A DNA stretch of 64,000 nucleotides from Arthrobacter sp. H35-D1 (GCF_030063185.1 NZ_JASISP010000013.1:37547-101546), one strand, 5' to 3'; positions 51,987 through 61,736 are shown, counted from the stretch's first letter. Translations and numbers: made by a program. The notes: generated by a model from the letters alone, not told the origin.

Positions 51987-52934
51987 ATGCCCGTCGTAAC
52001 AATGCGCCAGCTGCTTGACAGCGGCGTCCACTTTGGACACCAGACCCGTCGTTGGAACCCGAAGATGAAGCGCTTCATCCTCACGGAGCGCAACGGCATC
52101 TACATCATCGACCTGCAGCAGTCACTGTCCTTCATTGACCGCGCGTACGAGTTCGTGAAGGCCACCGTTGCCCACGGCGGCACCGTGCTCTTCGTTGGCA
52201 CCAAGAAGCAGGCTCAGGAAGCAATTGCCGAGCAGGCTACCCGCGTGGGCCAGCCCTACGTGAACCAGCGCTGGTTGGGTGGCATGCTCACCAACTTCCA
52301 GACGGTTTCCAAGCGCATCTCGCGCATGAAGGAACTCGAAGAGATCGACTTCGACGACGTTGCCGGCTCAAGCCACACCAAGAAGGAGCTCCTGCTCCTC
52401 AAGCGTGAACTGACCAAGTTGCAGACCAACCTCGGCGGTATCCGCAACCTGACCAAGGCACCTTCAGTGCTCTGGGTTGTCGACACTCCGAAGGAACACC
52501 TCGCCATCGACGAGGCCCACAAGCTGAAGATCCCGGTTGTTGCCATCCTGGACTCCAACTGCAACCCCGACGAAGTTGATTTCCCGATCCCGGGCAACGA
52601 CGACGCCATCCGCTCCGTTGCACTGTTGACCCGTGTGATCGCCGACGCCGTTGCTGAAGGCCTCATCGCCCGCAACGCCAAGGCAACGGGCAACGCAGAA
52701 GCACCGGCCGAGCCCCTCGCCGAGTGGGAGCGCGAACTCCTCGAAGGGGAAAAGGCTGCAGAAGCTCCGGCTGAAGCTGCCAAGGCTCCGGCCGAAGCTG
52801 CAACCGAGGCTCCGGCCGAAGCTGCAACCGAGGCTCCGGCCGAAGCTGCAACCGAGGCTCCGGCTGAAGCCGCAACCGAGGCTCCGGCTGAAGCCGCTGC
52901 CGAGGCACCTGCCGAAGCTGCAACCGAGAAGTAA
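51987..52934 (+). CDS. rpsB: 30S ribosomal protein S2
   Basis: 315 residues from ATG with AAGGAG 8 nt upstream. The S2 signatures are intact: [27 protein letters not shown] and [27 protein letters not shown]. The ribosomal part ends near residue 255. The last 60 residues are an acidic Ala/Glu/Pro tail made of 8-residue units (EAPAEAAT) encoded by 24-bp repeats, much longer than in most bacteria. First gene of the conserved rpsB-tsf-pyrH-frr block. Confidence 0.97.
   Translation: MPVVTMRQLLDSGVHFGHQTRRWNPKMKRFILTERNGIYIIDLQQSLSFIDRAYEFVKATVAHGGTVLFVGTKKQAQEAIAEQATRVGQPYVNQRWLGGMLTNFQTVSKRISRMKELEEIDFDDVAGSSHTKKELLLLKRELTKLQTNLGGIRNLTKAPSVLWVVDTPKEHLAIDEAHKLKIPVVAILDSNCNPDEVDFPIPGNDDAIRSVALLTRVIADAVAEGLIARNAKATGNAEAPAEPLAEWERELLEGEKAAEAPAEAAKAPAEAATEAPAEAATEAPAEAATEAPAEAATEAPAEAAAEAPAEAATEK
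52757..52928 (+). repeat. 24-bp tandem repeat in the 3' end of rpsB
   Basis: GCTCCGGCCGAAGCTGCAAC plus CGAG recurs about six to seven times with few third-position changes, encoding EAPAEAAT. Copy-number changes stay in frame. Confidence 0.85.
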
Positions 52935-52944
52935 GATTTTCTCC

Positions 52945-52984
52945 TGGACAGGGCCGCAGGGAGTGATCCCCGGGGCCCTGTCCA
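52945..52984 (+). terminator. Hairpin between rpsB and tsf
   Basis: TGGACAGGGCC pairs with GGCCCTGTCCA, loop GCAGGGAGTGATCCCCGG with inner pairing. No T-run follows. It may attenuate tsf transcription or protect the message. Confidence 0.65.
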
Positions 52985-53093
52985 CGAAGTAACCAGATGC
53001 TGGCAGGATCGCACCGCCCGAGGGCAAAGTGGTCCTGCCAGAACTGGCCTACTACTGATTTGAATTTGTAAACATCTACTCTGAGGGGTTCAT

Positions 53094-53921
53094 ATGGCGA
53101 ATTACACCGCCGCTGATATTAAGGCTCTGCGCGAGCGCACAGGCGCTGGCATGATGGACGTCAAGAAGGCTCTCGACGAAGCAAACGGCGACGCCGACAA
53201 GGCCTTGGAGCTCATCCGCATCAAGGGCCTCAAGGGTGCTACGAAGCGCGAAGGCCGCTCCACTGCAGAGGGCCTGGTTGCCGCTGCAGTTGACGGTGGC
53301 GTTGGTGTCATGGTTGAGGTCAACTGTGAAACCGACTTCGTCGCCAAGGCAGCTCCGTTCATCGAATTCTCCAACAAGGTTCTGGCCTCGGCCATCTCCT
53401 CCGGCGTCTCCGATGTCGAAGGCCTGCTGGCCGTTGACGTGGACGGCAAGCCCATGTCGGAGGTCGTCATCGAAGCCGGTGCGCTGCTGGGCGAAAAGGT
53501 GGCCATTCGCCGCCTTGCCCGCATTGAAGGTGCAACGGTTGACGCTTACCTGCACAAGACCTCCAAGGACCTCCCGGCCCAGGTTGGCGTGCTGTTCGCC
53601 GTTGACGGCGACAACCAGGAAGTTGCCCACGACGTGGCCGTGCACATTGCCGCCATGTCCCCGACCGTCCTGACCCGCGACGAGATTGCCGACGAGGTCG
53701 TTGCAAACGAACGCCGCATCGCCACCGAAACCGCGCAGGCCGAAGGCAAGCCCGCGGCAGCCATGACCAAGATCGTTGAAGGACGCCTCACCGGCTTCTT
53801 CAAGGAGTCTGTCCTGGTGGACCAGTCCTTTGCCAAGGATGCCAAGAAGAGCGTTGGCACCGTCTTGGCAGAAGCAGGCGTATTGCCTGTGGCATTTGCA
53901 CGCTTCCGCGTCGGAGCATAA
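53094..53921 (+). CDS. tsf: Translation elongation factor Ts
   Basis: 275 residues from ATG with GAGGGG 7 nt upstream. The N-terminal UBA-like domain and the EF-Tu contact motif (KALRERTGAGMMDVKKALDEA) are present. TDF at residues 80-82 (VEVNCETDFVAKA) is the nucleotide-exchange core. It removes GDP from EF-Tu. A perfect 19-bp terminator follows, separating it from pyrH. Confidence 0.97.
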   Translation: MANYTAADIKALRERTGAGMMDVKKALDEANGDADKALELIRIKGLKGATKREGRSTAEGLVAAAVDGGVGVMVEVNCETDFVAKAAPFIEFSNKVLASAISSGVSDVEGLLAVDVDGKPMSEVVIEAGALLGEKVAIRRLARIEGATVDAYLHKTSKDLPAQVGVLFAVDGDNQEVAHDVAVHIAAMSPTVLTRDEIADEVVANERRIATETAQAEGKPAAAMTKIVEGRLTGFFKESVLVDQSFAKDAKKSVGTVLAEAGVLPVAFARFRVGA

Positions 53922-53949
53922 TTCGCCCAAGCGTTCACGCTTGATGTGA

Positions 53950-53990
53950 CGAAGAAGGGGTGGCCGCACACTGCGGCCACCCCTTCTTCG
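53950..53990 (+). terminator. Perfect 19-bp hairpin after tsf
   Basis: CGAAGAAGGGGTGGCCGCA pairs with its exact complement around CAC, 29 bp after the tsf stop. A very stable rho-independent-like structure. Confidence 0.88.
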
Positions 53991-54140
53991 CGTCCAACGT
54001 CAGCTAAGATTTTAGAGGCACCCCTTCGCCGCACCCGGCGCAAGGCGACGTGCAGTACTCCAGCACAATGGCACGCAGCCGGCCGACGCACACTGAAGCA
54101 GCACGCCGGTGGAGCCGCGCCGGCACCCACGGAAGGCATC

Positions 54141-54896
54141 ATGACCACGAATAATTCGCAGACCGCGCACTGTAGCCCGGCACCCAAAGCCGGCAAGCGC
54201 CGTCGTGTGTTGTTGAAGCTCTCGGGGGAAGTCTTTGGCGCCGGCAAGCTGGGCGTTGACCCCGACACCATCCGCGGCATTGCACAGCAGATCGCCAGCA
54301 CGGTGGACACCGTGGAGGTGGCCATTGTGGTGGGCGGCGGCAACTTCTTCCGCGGTGCCGAACTCTCCGCCGAAGGCATGGACCGCTCCCGCGCCGACTA
54401 CATGGGCATGCTGGGCACCGTCATGAACTGCCTGGCGCTGCAGGACTTCCTGGAACAGGCTGGAGTGGATACGCGCGTGCAGAGTGCCATCACCATGGGA
54501 CAGGTGGCCGAAGCGTACATTCCGCGCCGCGCCATCCGCCACCTGGAAAAGAGCCGCGTGGTCATCTTCGGCGCCGGTGCCGGCCTGCCGTACTTCTCCA
54601 CCGACACCGTGGCCGCCCAGCGCGCGCTGGAGGTGCACGCCGACGTGGTCCTCATGGCCAAGAACGGCGTTGACGGGGTGTACACGGCGGATCCGAAGAA
54701 GGACCCCTCCGCCGTCAAGCTTGACCACCTCAGCTACGACGAAGCCATGGCCCGCGACATCCGCGTGATGGACCAGACGGCTTTCAGCCTGTGCAAGGAC
54801 AACAATGTCACCATGCTTGTCTTCGGCATGGAAGGCGACGGCAATGTGGCCCGCGCCATCCTCGGTGAAGACCTGGGAACGCTGGTCACCCCCTAG
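54141..54896 (+). CDS. pyrH: UMP kinase
   Basis: 251 residues from ATG ([10 protein letters not shown]), GGAAGG 6 nt upstream. The amino-acid-kinase fold has [28 protein letters not shown] and [16 protein letters not shown], all diagnostic of PyrH. It phosphorylates UMP with ATP in pyrimidine synthesis. The first 18 residues are an extension over the E. coli enzyme. Third gene of the conserved block. Confidence 0.96.
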   Translation: MTTNNSQTAHCSPAPKAGKRRRVLLKLSGEVFGAGKLGVDPDTIRGIAQQIASTVDTVEVAIVVGGGNFFRGAELSAEGMDRSRADYMGMLGTVMNCLALQDFLEQAGVDTRVQSAITMGQVAEAYIPRRAIRHLEKSRVVIFGAGAGLPYFSTDTVAAQRALEVHADVVLMAKNGVDGVYTADPKKDPSAVKLDHLSYDEAMARDIRVMDQTAFSLCKDNNVTMLVFGMEGDGNVARAILGEDLGTLVTP

Positions 54897-55026
54897 TTGT
54901 TGTGCACGGCCCAACGACCGTGTGGCGGGCCCCGGCAGCAGCGCCGCTCACGGTAGGATGGGTTCAGAATTGCCGTGGGCACACGCCGCGGAAAAGTTGT
55001 GTAGTCACTTATTGAGGGAGAGACGC

Positions 55027-55584
55027 GTGATCGAAGATACTTTGCTCGAGGCCGAGGACAAGATGGACAAGGCCGTTGAGGTTGCCAAAGAAGAATTCTC
55101 CGCGGTTCGCACCGGCCGCGCCAACCCGGCCATGTTCCACAAGGTCATGGTGGAATACTACGGATCCCCCACACCGCTGCAGCAGCTGGCTGCCTTCGCT
55201 GTTCCCGAAGCCCGCACGCTGTTGATCACACCGTTCGACAAGACCTCCCTGCATGATATTGAGCGTGCGCTGAGCTCCTCCGAAGTGGGCGCCAACCCGT
55301 CAAACGACGGCAACGTCATCCGCATCATGATGCCCGAGCTGACACAGGAACGCCGCAAGGAATACGTCAAGATTGTGCGCACCAAGGGTGAAGACGCCAA
55401 GATCTCCGTGCGCAACATCCGCCGCAAGGCCAAGGAGCAGCTGGACAAGCTGGTCAAGGACGGCGACGCCGGTGAAGATGACGGCGCCCGTGCCGAGAAG
55501 GAATTGGATGCGCTGACCAAGGCCCATACGGACAACATCGATGAGCTGCTCAAGCGCAAGGAAGTCGAGCTCCTCGAGGTCTAA
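55027..55584 (+). CDS. frr: Ribosome recycling factor
   Basis: 185 residues from a GTG with GAGGGAGAG just upstream. Typical [25 protein letters not shown] at the N-terminus and [31 protein letters not shown] in the long helix. With EF-G it splits post-termination ribosomes. The stop overlaps the cdsA start by one base (TAATG), so both are co-translated. Confidence 0.97.
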   Translation: MIEDTLLEAEDKMDKAVEVAKEEFSAVRTGRANPAMFHKVMVEYYGSPTPLQQLAAFAVPEARTLLITPFDKTSLHDIERALSSSEVGANPSNDGNVIRIMMPELTQERRKEYVKIVRTKGEDAKISVRNIRRKAKEQLDKLVKDGDAGEDDGARAEKELDALTKAHTDNIDELLKRKEVELLEV

Positions 55585-57059
55585 TGAAGGACCCCAAGAG
55601 TGCGCCGGACGGTTCCGCTGGGGAGCCGGCCGCGCCAAATTCAGCGTCCGAACTCGTGCCGACGCCGGCAGATTACCAATTTTCCTCCCGCAAGGCCCGC
55701 CGCCAGGCAGAGCTGACGGGCATGATTCCCATTATTGTGCCCAAAAACGCGCAGGCGCAGCAGGCTCCCTCCGAGAACAGGCCCAAGGTGCAGAAGCTCA
55801 CAGGGGAGCAGTCGACAGGGGAGAAGTACGACGGCGGCACCTCCTCCAGCGATGGCCCCGCCGACACTGTGGGAAAAACCCTGGGTGGGAACGAAGACGG
55901 CAAGGCAGCTGCCCAGCCTGCCCAGGCCCAGGCCGGCGCCGAAGAAGTTCGCGTTGAAGATGCTCCGACCAAAACAGCCGAAGCTGCCGTGGTGGAGGAG
56001 ACTGGGAAGGCCGTCGGTGAGCCGACTGCCGGGTCAGTCGCCGTCGAACGTTCCCCTGCCGAACCAGGCGACGGGGCACGTGTGGAGGAACAAGCGCCGC
56101 AGCCGGTATCGGCAGCCAAGGTGACGGGGATCCCCGTGATTCCCCTGCCGCACGGTCCCGTTGGAATCATGCCCGAAGCTGCCACCGCAGTGAAGGGACC
56201 GCGGACCCCCAGGGCCGGCCGGGACCTTCCGGCAGCGTTCAGCGTGGGCGTGACTCTGCTGGTCCTGGTGCTCGGTTCACTGTTGTTCTATCCCGTGGCG
56301 TTTGTTGTTCTCGCGACGGCCTTTGCCGGTGTTGGCGTCTGGGAGGTCACCCGGGCCATTGGTGGCAAGGGCATCAAGGCTCCGTTGACTCCCGTCATGT
56401 TGGGGGCGCTGGCGATGCCTGCGTCGGCCTACTTTGCCGGTGCCGAGGGTTTGCTTTTTGCCCTCGCTGCCAGCGCCGGGGCAACGCTTTTGTGGCGTTC
56501 GCTGGACTCCGAACCGGGGGCGGTGAAGAGCATTCTGACAGGAGTTTTCTCGCTGCTGTGGATTCCTTTCCTGCTCAGCTTTGTGTTTCTGATGTTGCGT
56601 TCGGAACGTGGGCCCACCATAGAGCTGACGCTTGACCTGGGCGACATCAATGCCGGTGTTGTCCAGGTGATCATCATGCTGCTGCTGGTGGTTGCCAATG
56701 ACAGCTTCGGCTACCTTGTGGGGGTGCTGTTTGGAAAGCACCCCATGGCTCCAAAGATCAGCCCGAAAAAGTCCTGGGAAGGGTTCGCCGGTTCGTTGGG
56801 CGGAGCCACGCTGGTGGCCATTCCGGCCACCGTTTTCCTGCTCGACCAGGACTGGTGGGTTGGCTTGGTACTGGCCTTTGGCTTGGTTTTTGCCGGCACC
56901 GGCGGCGACTTCGCCGAGTCCATGGTCAAGCGTGAACTGGGCGTGAAGGACATGAGCAATCTGTTGCCCGGCCACGGCGGCGTCATGGACAGGCTGGACT
57001 CCATCCTGTTTGCCGCACCGGTGGCATACGCCATCTTTACCGTTTTGGGCCAGTTCTAG
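55584..57059 (+). CDS. cdsA: Phosphatidate cytidylyltransferase with long N-terminal extension
   Basis: 491 residues. Residues 1-210 are a disordered Ala/Glu/Pro-rich extension with no homology to the catalytic part. Residues about 215-490 carry eight transmembrane helices and the CDP-diacylglycerol synthase signature KRELGVKDMSNLLPGHGGVMDRLDSILFAAP near the end. It makes CDP-diacylglycerol, the precursor of all phospholipids and the substrate of the CDP-alcohol enzyme at 46.5 kb. The extension may be a cytoplasmic interaction region. Confidence 0.95.
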   Translation: MKDPKSAPDGSAGEPAAPNSASELVPTPADYQFSSRKARRQAELTGMIPIIVPKNAQAQQAPSENRPKVQKLTGEQSTGEKYDGGTSSSDGPADTVGKTLGGNEDGKAAAQPAQAQAGAEEVRVEDAPTKTAEAAVVEETGKAVGEPTAGSVAVERSPAEPGDGARVEEQAPQPVSAAKVTGIPVIPLPHGPVGIMPEAATAVKGPRTPRAGRDLPAAFSVGVTLLVLVLGSLLFYPVAFVVLATAFAGVGVWEVTRAIGGKGIKAPLTPVMLGALAMPASAYFAGAEGLLFALAASAGATLLWRSLDSEPGAVKSILTGVFSLLWIPFLLSFVFLMLRSERGPTIELTLDLGDINAGVVQVIIMLLLVVANDSFGYLVGVLFGKHPMAPKISPKKSWEGFAGSLGGATLVAIPATVFLLDQDWWVGLVLAFGLVFAGTGGDFAESMVKRELGVKDMSNLLPGHGGVMDRLDSILFAAPVAYAIFTVLGQF

Positions 57060-57125
57060 CGGCTCGGCTCATGGTGCTTGGCACCGTTTGTTGCAACTCT
57101 CAAGAGAATACTTCAAGGAATGACT

Positions 57126-57725
57126 GTGACAGTGGAAGAGACGACCCGGAGCAACTCCAAGTTCAAATTGGTGGGCCCGAAGGAAGTTGGCTATAACGTC
57201 AAGCAGGTCGACGTGTTCCTGGAACGCGCCCGCGCGTATTTCCTGAACACCGACACCCCCGGGGCGGCCATCACCAGCCACGATGTGCGCACCGCGGCCT
57301 TCGACCCCGCACGCGGCGGCTACAACGCCCAGGCGGTCGACGCTGCCCTGGACAGGATTGAAGACGAGTTTGTGCTGCGTGAAAAGGAGCTGCTGATCGC
57401 TGCCGAGGGCGAAAAGGCGTGGATGATGACGATTGGCAAGTCGGCCACCGTGCTGCGTGCCCGTCTGCACCGGCCGGACGGGGAGCGGTTCCGCCGCCCC
57501 TCCAGGAAGAACGCGTCCAGCTACAACGTGGACGACGTCGACGTCCTCTGCCGTGAGCTCCTTGTCTACATCGAAGACAACGGCGAACTCAGCGTTGACG
57601 TGGTTCGCCGGGCAGTGTTTGCCCCGGAAAAGGGTGCCGACGGCTACGAGGAAAGCCAGGTGGACGCGTTCCTGGACCGCGTGGTGGAGTTGATGGCGGC
57701 CATCTACTCGTTGCCCGCACGCTAG
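57126..57725 (+). CDS. DivIVA domain-containing protein
   Basis: 199 residues from the GTG at 57126 with AAGGA 6 nt upstream; ATG 57120 is in frame but too close to the ribosome-binding site. Two DivIVA-type modules are visible: FKLVGPKEVGYNVKQVDVFLERA with FDPARGGYNAQAVDAALDRIEDEF, and SSYNVDDVDVLCRELLVYI with FAPEKGADGYEESQVDAFLDRVVEL. It lacks the long coiled coil of Wag31, so it is probably a small accessory DivIVA-like protein. It follows cdsA closely and is likely co-transcribed. Confidence 0.85.
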   Translation: MTVEETTRSNSKFKLVGPKEVGYNVKQVDVFLERARAYFLNTDTPGAAITSHDVRTAAFDPARGGYNAQAVDAALDRIEDEFVLREKELLIAAEGEKAWMMTIGKSATVLRARLHRPDGERFRRPSRKNASSYNVDDVDVLCRELLVYIEDNGELSVDVVRRAVFAPEKGADGYEESQVDAFLDRVVELMAAIYSLPAR

Positions 57726-57746
57726 GGACAGCCTGCCAGCGCAAAT

Positions 57747-59249
57747 TCAGCCGGACTGGGTCCGCGGGTTCTCCACATCCAGCGGGCGTTCCGGCACGTG
57801 CAGCTTGGTCATGAACCGCGAGACTGAGGAACTGCGCCGGTACGGCGTCGCCTTGGACACCGTGATGGTGACAAGGAACGCAGCGGGGACAGTCCACGCG
57901 GCCGGCTGCGTCAGCAGGTCGCGCCAGGGGGAGTCGGCGCCAAGCTGAGCGCCGAACAAAATGGCGGCACCGCACAGGATTCCGCCCGTCAGCATCCCAG
58001 CAACGGCTCCGGCGTCGGTGAGGCCGCGCCACCAGATGCCCAACAGCAGCAAGGGGCAAATGGTCGATGCCGTGAAGGCAAAAACCAGTCCCACACTGCC
58101 GGCCAGCGCCAGCGAGTCCGTCATCATGGCGACCCCAAAAGGAACGACGGCGGCTATGACGGCCGCGATTCTGAAGCCGCGCACACTTCCACCCAACACG
58201 TCCTGACTGATGACACCGGCCAATGACACCACCAGCCCCGAGGTAGTGGACAGGAACGCCGCAAAGGCCCCGGCCACCACAAGTGCCGAGAGGATTTCCC
58301 CGCCCAGCCCGCCAATCAGCGCCCCGGGGAGCAACAACACCGTGGCGTCCGGATAGCCGTTGGCGGCCAGCTCCGGCAGAAACACCCTGCCCAATACCCC
58401 GTAGATGGTGGGGAACAGGTAGAAGACGGTGAGCAGCCCCAAGACGATGAGGGTGGTGCGTCGGGCGGCTGCGCCGTCGGGGTTTGTATAAAACCGCACC
58501 AACACATGGGGCAGGCCCAAGGTCCCGAACAGCAGCGCGACCATGAGTGAAAGCGTGCGGTAGGTGGAATCGCCCGTGAGCGGATCTGGCGGAGGGAAAA
58601 GTTCCGTGCCGGCCGGGATGGCGGGCCCGGAACCTGTGGTGCCCGAGAGCATGAGCAGAATGAAGATGGCGGGCACTGCCAGGGCGGTGAGTTTGAGCCA
58701 GTACTGGAAGGCCTGCACAAACGTAATGGAACGCATCCCCCCGGTCACCACGGTAAAGCAGACAACCACCACCACCGCGCCGGCCCCCACCCACGAGGGC
58801 AAGCCCGTGGTGGTGCGGATAGTCAAGGCGGCGCCGTGGAGTTGCGGCACAATGTAAAACCAGCCTACAAGCACCACCAGGACACTCGTGACGTAGCGGG
58901 CCGTGGCAGACTCAAGCCGGGCCTCGGCGAAGTCGGGGATGGTGTACGCCCCCGAACGGCGCAGGGGCGCGGCGACAAAGAACAGCAGCATCAGGTATCC
59001 GGCCGTGTAGCCGATGGGGAACCAGAGGGCGTCGAGCCCTGAAATGACAATGAGTCCGGCGATGCCCAGGAAACTTGCCGCCGAAAGGTACTCTCCGCCA
59101 ATGGCCGAGGCGTTCCACCAGGGCTTCACGGTGCGCGAGGCGACGTAAAAGTCGCTGGTGGTGCGCGAGACCCGCAACCCGTAAAAACCGATGAAGATGG
59201 TGGCTGCCGAAACCAGGATCAAGGCCGTATAGCCGATGCCCGGATTCAT
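57747..59249 (-). CDS. Sodium/solute symporter (SSS family, ActP-like), locus 1
   Basis: 500 residues from ATG, overlapping the stop of its small partner by 4 nt (ATGA). About 13 transmembrane helices. SSS signatures: ASAIGGEYLSAASFLGIAGLI (helix 2) and LGTLGLPHVLVRFYTNPDGAAARR, the latter found in monocarboxylate/acetate carriers. Probably sodium-driven uptake of acetate, pyruvate or similar; the exact solute is unknown. Last gene of a possible LytS-LytTR-partner-symporter operon on the minus strand. Confidence 0.88.
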   Translation of the reverse strand: MNPGIGYTALILVSAATIFIGFYGLRVSRTTSDFYVASRTVKPWWNASAIGGEYLSAASFLGIAGLIVISGLDALWFPIGYTAGYLMLLFFVAAPLRRSGAYTIPDFAEARLESATARYVTSVLVVLVGWFYIVPQLHGAALTIRTTTGLPSWVGAGAVVVVVCFTVVTGGMRSITFVQAFQYWLKLTALAVPAIFILLMLSGTTGSGPAIPAGTELFPPPDPLTGDSTYRTLSLMVALLFGTLGLPHVLVRFYTNPDGAAARRTTLIVLGLLTVFYLFPTIYGVLGRVFLPELAANGYPDATVLLLPGALIGGLGGEILSALVVAGAFAAFLSTTSGLVVSLAGVISQDVLGGSVRGFRIAAVIAAVVPFGVAMMTDSLALAGSVGLVFAFTASTICPLLLLGIWWRGLTDAGAVAGMLTGGILCGAAILFGAQLGADSPWRDLLTQPAAWTVPAAFLVTITVSKATPYRRSSSVSRFMTKLHVPERPLDVENPRTQSG

Positions 59250-59638
59250 TTCTCATCCACCAGGTCGCGGTACTGGTTCTCATTCTTGGTGGCAGCGCGC
59301 ACATAAAGCCAGGCGCAGGCCCCGAGCGCGGGGTAGACGCCGATGCCCAGAAGCAGCCACGGGGCGGGAACGCCAAGGATGCGCCAGTCCGCGAAAGTGG
59401 GAACCCAGTGCACGAGGGCCCAGCTGATGAGCAGGGCGGCCATGAACCCCGCCGTCACCACCAGGGCAAGCCGCAACTGAGAGCGGATGAGGGAACGGAC
59501 CATTACCTCCCCGACGGCGGATTGCTCGGCAACTTCCTGGGAGACGCTGGTGCGTTGTGGAACTTGCCGGGCCTGGACGCGCGGGGCCGCAACACGGACT
59601 CGGCCCTCGGCCGGTGGATCGCTTGGTCCAAAACTCAT
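59246..59638 (-). CDS. Small two-helix membrane partner (DUF485-like) of symporter 1
   Basis: 130 residues from ATG (MSFGPSDPPAEG), but with no clear ribosome-binding site. The N-terminal 50 residues are soluble. Two transmembrane helices (about 62-82, LALVVTAGFMAALLISWALVH, and 92-115, VPAPWLLLGIGVYPALGACAWLYV) match the layout of DUF485 proteins, which accompany ActP/MctC symporters. Position and overlap with the symporter start mirror the 61.8 kb pair, supporting a partner role. Confidence 0.72.
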   Translation of the reverse strand: MSFGPSDPPAEGRVRVAAPRVQARQVPQRTSVSQEVAEQSAVGEVMVRSLIRSQLRLALVVTAGFMAALLISWALVHWVPTFADWRILGVPAPWLLLGIGVYPALGACAWLYVRAATKNENQYRDLVDEK

Positions 59639-59655
59639 GAGGGGTGTCCCGTCAT

Positions 59656-59693
59656 CATGACCCGTCTCGTCATGACCCGTCTCGTCATGACCC
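59656..59693. repeat. 15-bp tandem repeat at the LytTR-partner junction
   Basis: CATGACCCGTCTCGT occurs twice head to tail, then a partial third CATGACCC. It spans the stop codon of the LytTR gene and the upstream region of the small membrane protein gene. Confidence 0.8.
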
Positions 59694-60410
59694 GGGCCGG
59701 ACCCGGGTTGACTGCAAGTGCTCCCGCAGGACCGGTACGTGGCGGCGGCTGACGGGGAGGACGGCATTGCCCACCGAAACCGTGGGTTTGGCTGCGCTGA
59801 GTTTCAACGCCGTGACAAAGTGCATGCACACCAGGTAGGAGCGGTGGATGCGCAGGAAGCCCGATTCGGCCCAACGCTGTTCCAAGTCGGCCAGCGGGAT
59901 GCGGATCAGGTAACTGGCCTCGGCCGTGTGCAGCCGTGCGTAGTCGCCCTGGGCTTGGACAAATTTAACCTCATCGAGGCGTATCAGCCGACTGACGCCG
60001 CCCTGGTCAACGGTGATCATTTCAACTTCCTCGGCCGGGGCCGGGTGCGCAACCAGCTCCACCACCCTGTCCACGGTGCGGGTGAGCCTTTCGGTGCGCA
60101 GTGGTTTGAGCAGGTAGTCCACGGCTGCCAACTCGAAAGCCTCCAGCGCCCTGTCATCGTCGGCCGTAACAAAAACCACCACGGGAGGGTGGTCGGACTC
60201 GCCGATGACCGCTGCCAACTCCAGCCCCGACAGCCCGGGCATGTGGATGTCGAGAAAGACCGCATCAACGGCGTGCACGGCCAGCAACTCAAGTGCTGCG
60301 GCGCCGCTCATGGCGCAGTGGATGGTGCCGATGCGGGGGTCGCGGCCCAAGAGGAAGGCGAGTTCTTCCACGGCAGGGCGTTCGTCGTCGGCAACAAGGA
60401 CGTTGATCAT
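59685..60410 (-). CDS. LytTR family response regulator
   Basis: 241 residues. The receiver domain (1-118) has acidic residues at the N-terminus (VADDERPAVE), phosphoacceptor Asp54 in VFLDIHMPG, and Lys102 in YLLKPLRTERL. The C-terminal LytTR DNA-binding domain covers about 130-235 (RLIRLDEVKFVQAQGDYARLHT, then RIHRSYLVCMHFV). It pairs with the upstream LytS-type kinase, 66 bp away. Similar systems sense pyruvate or other extracellular metabolites in E. coli (BtsSR, YpdAB). Likely target: the CCGTTC direct repeats at 61737-61763. Confidence 0.93.
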   Translation of the reverse strand: MINVLVADDERPAVEELAFLLGRDPRIGTIHCAMSGAAALELLAVHAVDAVFLDIHMPGLSGLELAAVIGESDHPPVVVFVTADDDRALEAFELAAVDYLLKPLRTERLTRTVDRVVELVAHPAPAEEVEMITVDQGGVSRLIRLDEVKFVQAQGDYARLHTAEASYLIRIPLADLEQRWAESGFLRIHRSYLVCMHFVTALKLSAAKPTVSVGNAVLPVSRRHVPVLREHLQSTRVRPGS

Positions 60411-60476
60411 GGGCTAAGCCTAACGGCCGAGGGGCCCCGGCCGAGCGAAGCGAGGCGTGGGGAGGACGGAAGGACG

Positions 60477-61709
60477 CTAGGCGTCGTGGTCGGGTTGGTT
60501 CTTCGGCACTGTGATGGTGATGAGCATGCCGTGTCCCACGCCGGTGTCGATGGTCAGCCCGTGGTCGTCGCCGTAGACCTGGCGCAGGCGGGCGTCGACG
60601 TTGCGCAATCCAACATGCGTCCCGTCCTGACGCCCCGCCAAAACCTGTCGCAGTTGCTCCGGATCCATGCCCACGCCGTCGTCCTCGATGGTGACTTCCG
60701 TATGGGCACCGAGGTCCCTGGCACAGATTTGCACCAGGCCGCTGCCCACTTTCGCCTCAAGGCCGTGCCTGACGGCGTTTTCCACCAGCGGCTGCAGGCT
60801 CAGGAACGGGATCACGGTGCTCAAAACCTCGGGGGCAATCTGCAAACTGACCTGAAGGCGGTCGCCAAAGCGTGCATTCTCCAGCAACAGGTAGCGGTCA
60901 ATGCAGCGCAGCTCTTCGGCCAGGGTGGTGAAATCCCCGTGCCGGCGGAAGGAATAGCGGGTGAAGTCCGCAAACTCCACCACCAGGTCCCGGGCACGCT
61001 GCGGATCGGTGTTGATGAAGGACGCAATGGCGTTGAGTGAGTTGTAGATGAAGTGCGGGCTGATTTGGGCGCGCAGGGCACGCACTTCGGCCTCTGCCAG
61101 CAGCGTGCGCGAGGAGCTCAGCTCGGCAATTTCCAACTGCGCAGACACCCACGCAGCCACCTCGTTCGTGGCGCGAACCAAGCCGGCAGAGGGTGCTTTC
61201 GACAAAATCACCACGCACCCCACGGCACGCGCATCAACTTTCAACGGACAAATGACTGCCACCTTCAAGTCGCCCTCAAGCGGCAAGCCCAGTGATGCGC
61301 GCAGGGCCGGCTCCAGGGTGGCCACTTGGGTGCGCCCGGTGCTGAGTGCCTTTGCCGCCAGGCCCATGACGACGGCGGACTCGGGTTGCTTGGCAGCGGC
61401 GCCCGAGCCGTCCCACGCCAACAGGCGGGAGTCGTCGGTCATGGCGAATGCCGCGCAATTCAGCAGCGCCCGCAGCTGCTTGCTGGCTTTGAGCGCCCCA
61501 GCCGGTTCCAGCCCGTTGCGCAATTGTCGTCCCGCTGCGGCGGCAGAGTGCAGTGCCGCAAACGTTGCGTGCTCCGCCTCGGTGCCAAGCTCCCGGTGGG
61601 AGCGTGAGAGCCGGAATCCGATGGCGGCAACTATCGCGATGGCTGCGATGACAACGGCTACCGCCGTGATCAACAGGAGTGTGGAATCGCTGGGCACTGA
61701 GGGGGACAT
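60477..61709 (-). CDS. LytS/YpdA-type sensor histidine kinase
   Basis: 410 residues from the ATG at 61709 (MSPSVPSDSTLLL). One transmembrane helix at about 11-34, then a GAF-like domain (about 60-195, ending in CVVILSKAPSAGLV), then the His_kinase domain with His219 in RAQISPHFIYNSLNAIASF, and an HATPase domain (LQPLVENAVRHGLE, EDDGVGMDPEQL). With only one transmembrane helix it lacks the multi-helix sensor of LytS/BtsS; the signal is probably sensed by the GAF-like part. Divergent from actP. Confidence 0.93.
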   Translation of the reverse strand: MSPSVPSDSTLLLITAVAVVIAAIAIVAAIGFRLSRSHRELGTEAEHATFAALHSAAAAGRQLRNGLEPAGALKASKQLRALLNCAAFAMTDDSRLLAWDGSGAAAKQPESAVVMGLAAKALSTGRTQVATLEPALRASLGLPLEGDLKVAVICPLKVDARAVGCVVILSKAPSAGLVRATNEVAAWVSAQLEIAELSSSRTLLAEAEVRALRAQISPHFIYNSLNAIASFINTDPQRARDLVVEFADFTRYSFRRHGDFTTLAEELRCIDRYLLLENARFGDRLQVSLQIAPEVLSTVIPFLSLQPLVENAVRHGLEAKVGSGLVQICARDLGAHTEVTIEDDGVGMDPEQLRQVLAGRQDGTHVGLRNVDARLRQVYGDDHGLTIDTGVGHGMLITITVPKNQPDHDA

Positions 61710-61736
61710 GGTGTCAAGACTAGCCGCGGACCTGCG

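Noticed and set aside
59246..59767. A longer start (59767) for the small membrane partner of symporter 1.
   Set aside because: The extra residues (GHDETGHDETGHDD) come from the 15-bp repeat and the end of the LytTR gene. The ATG at 59638 gives the normal family size.
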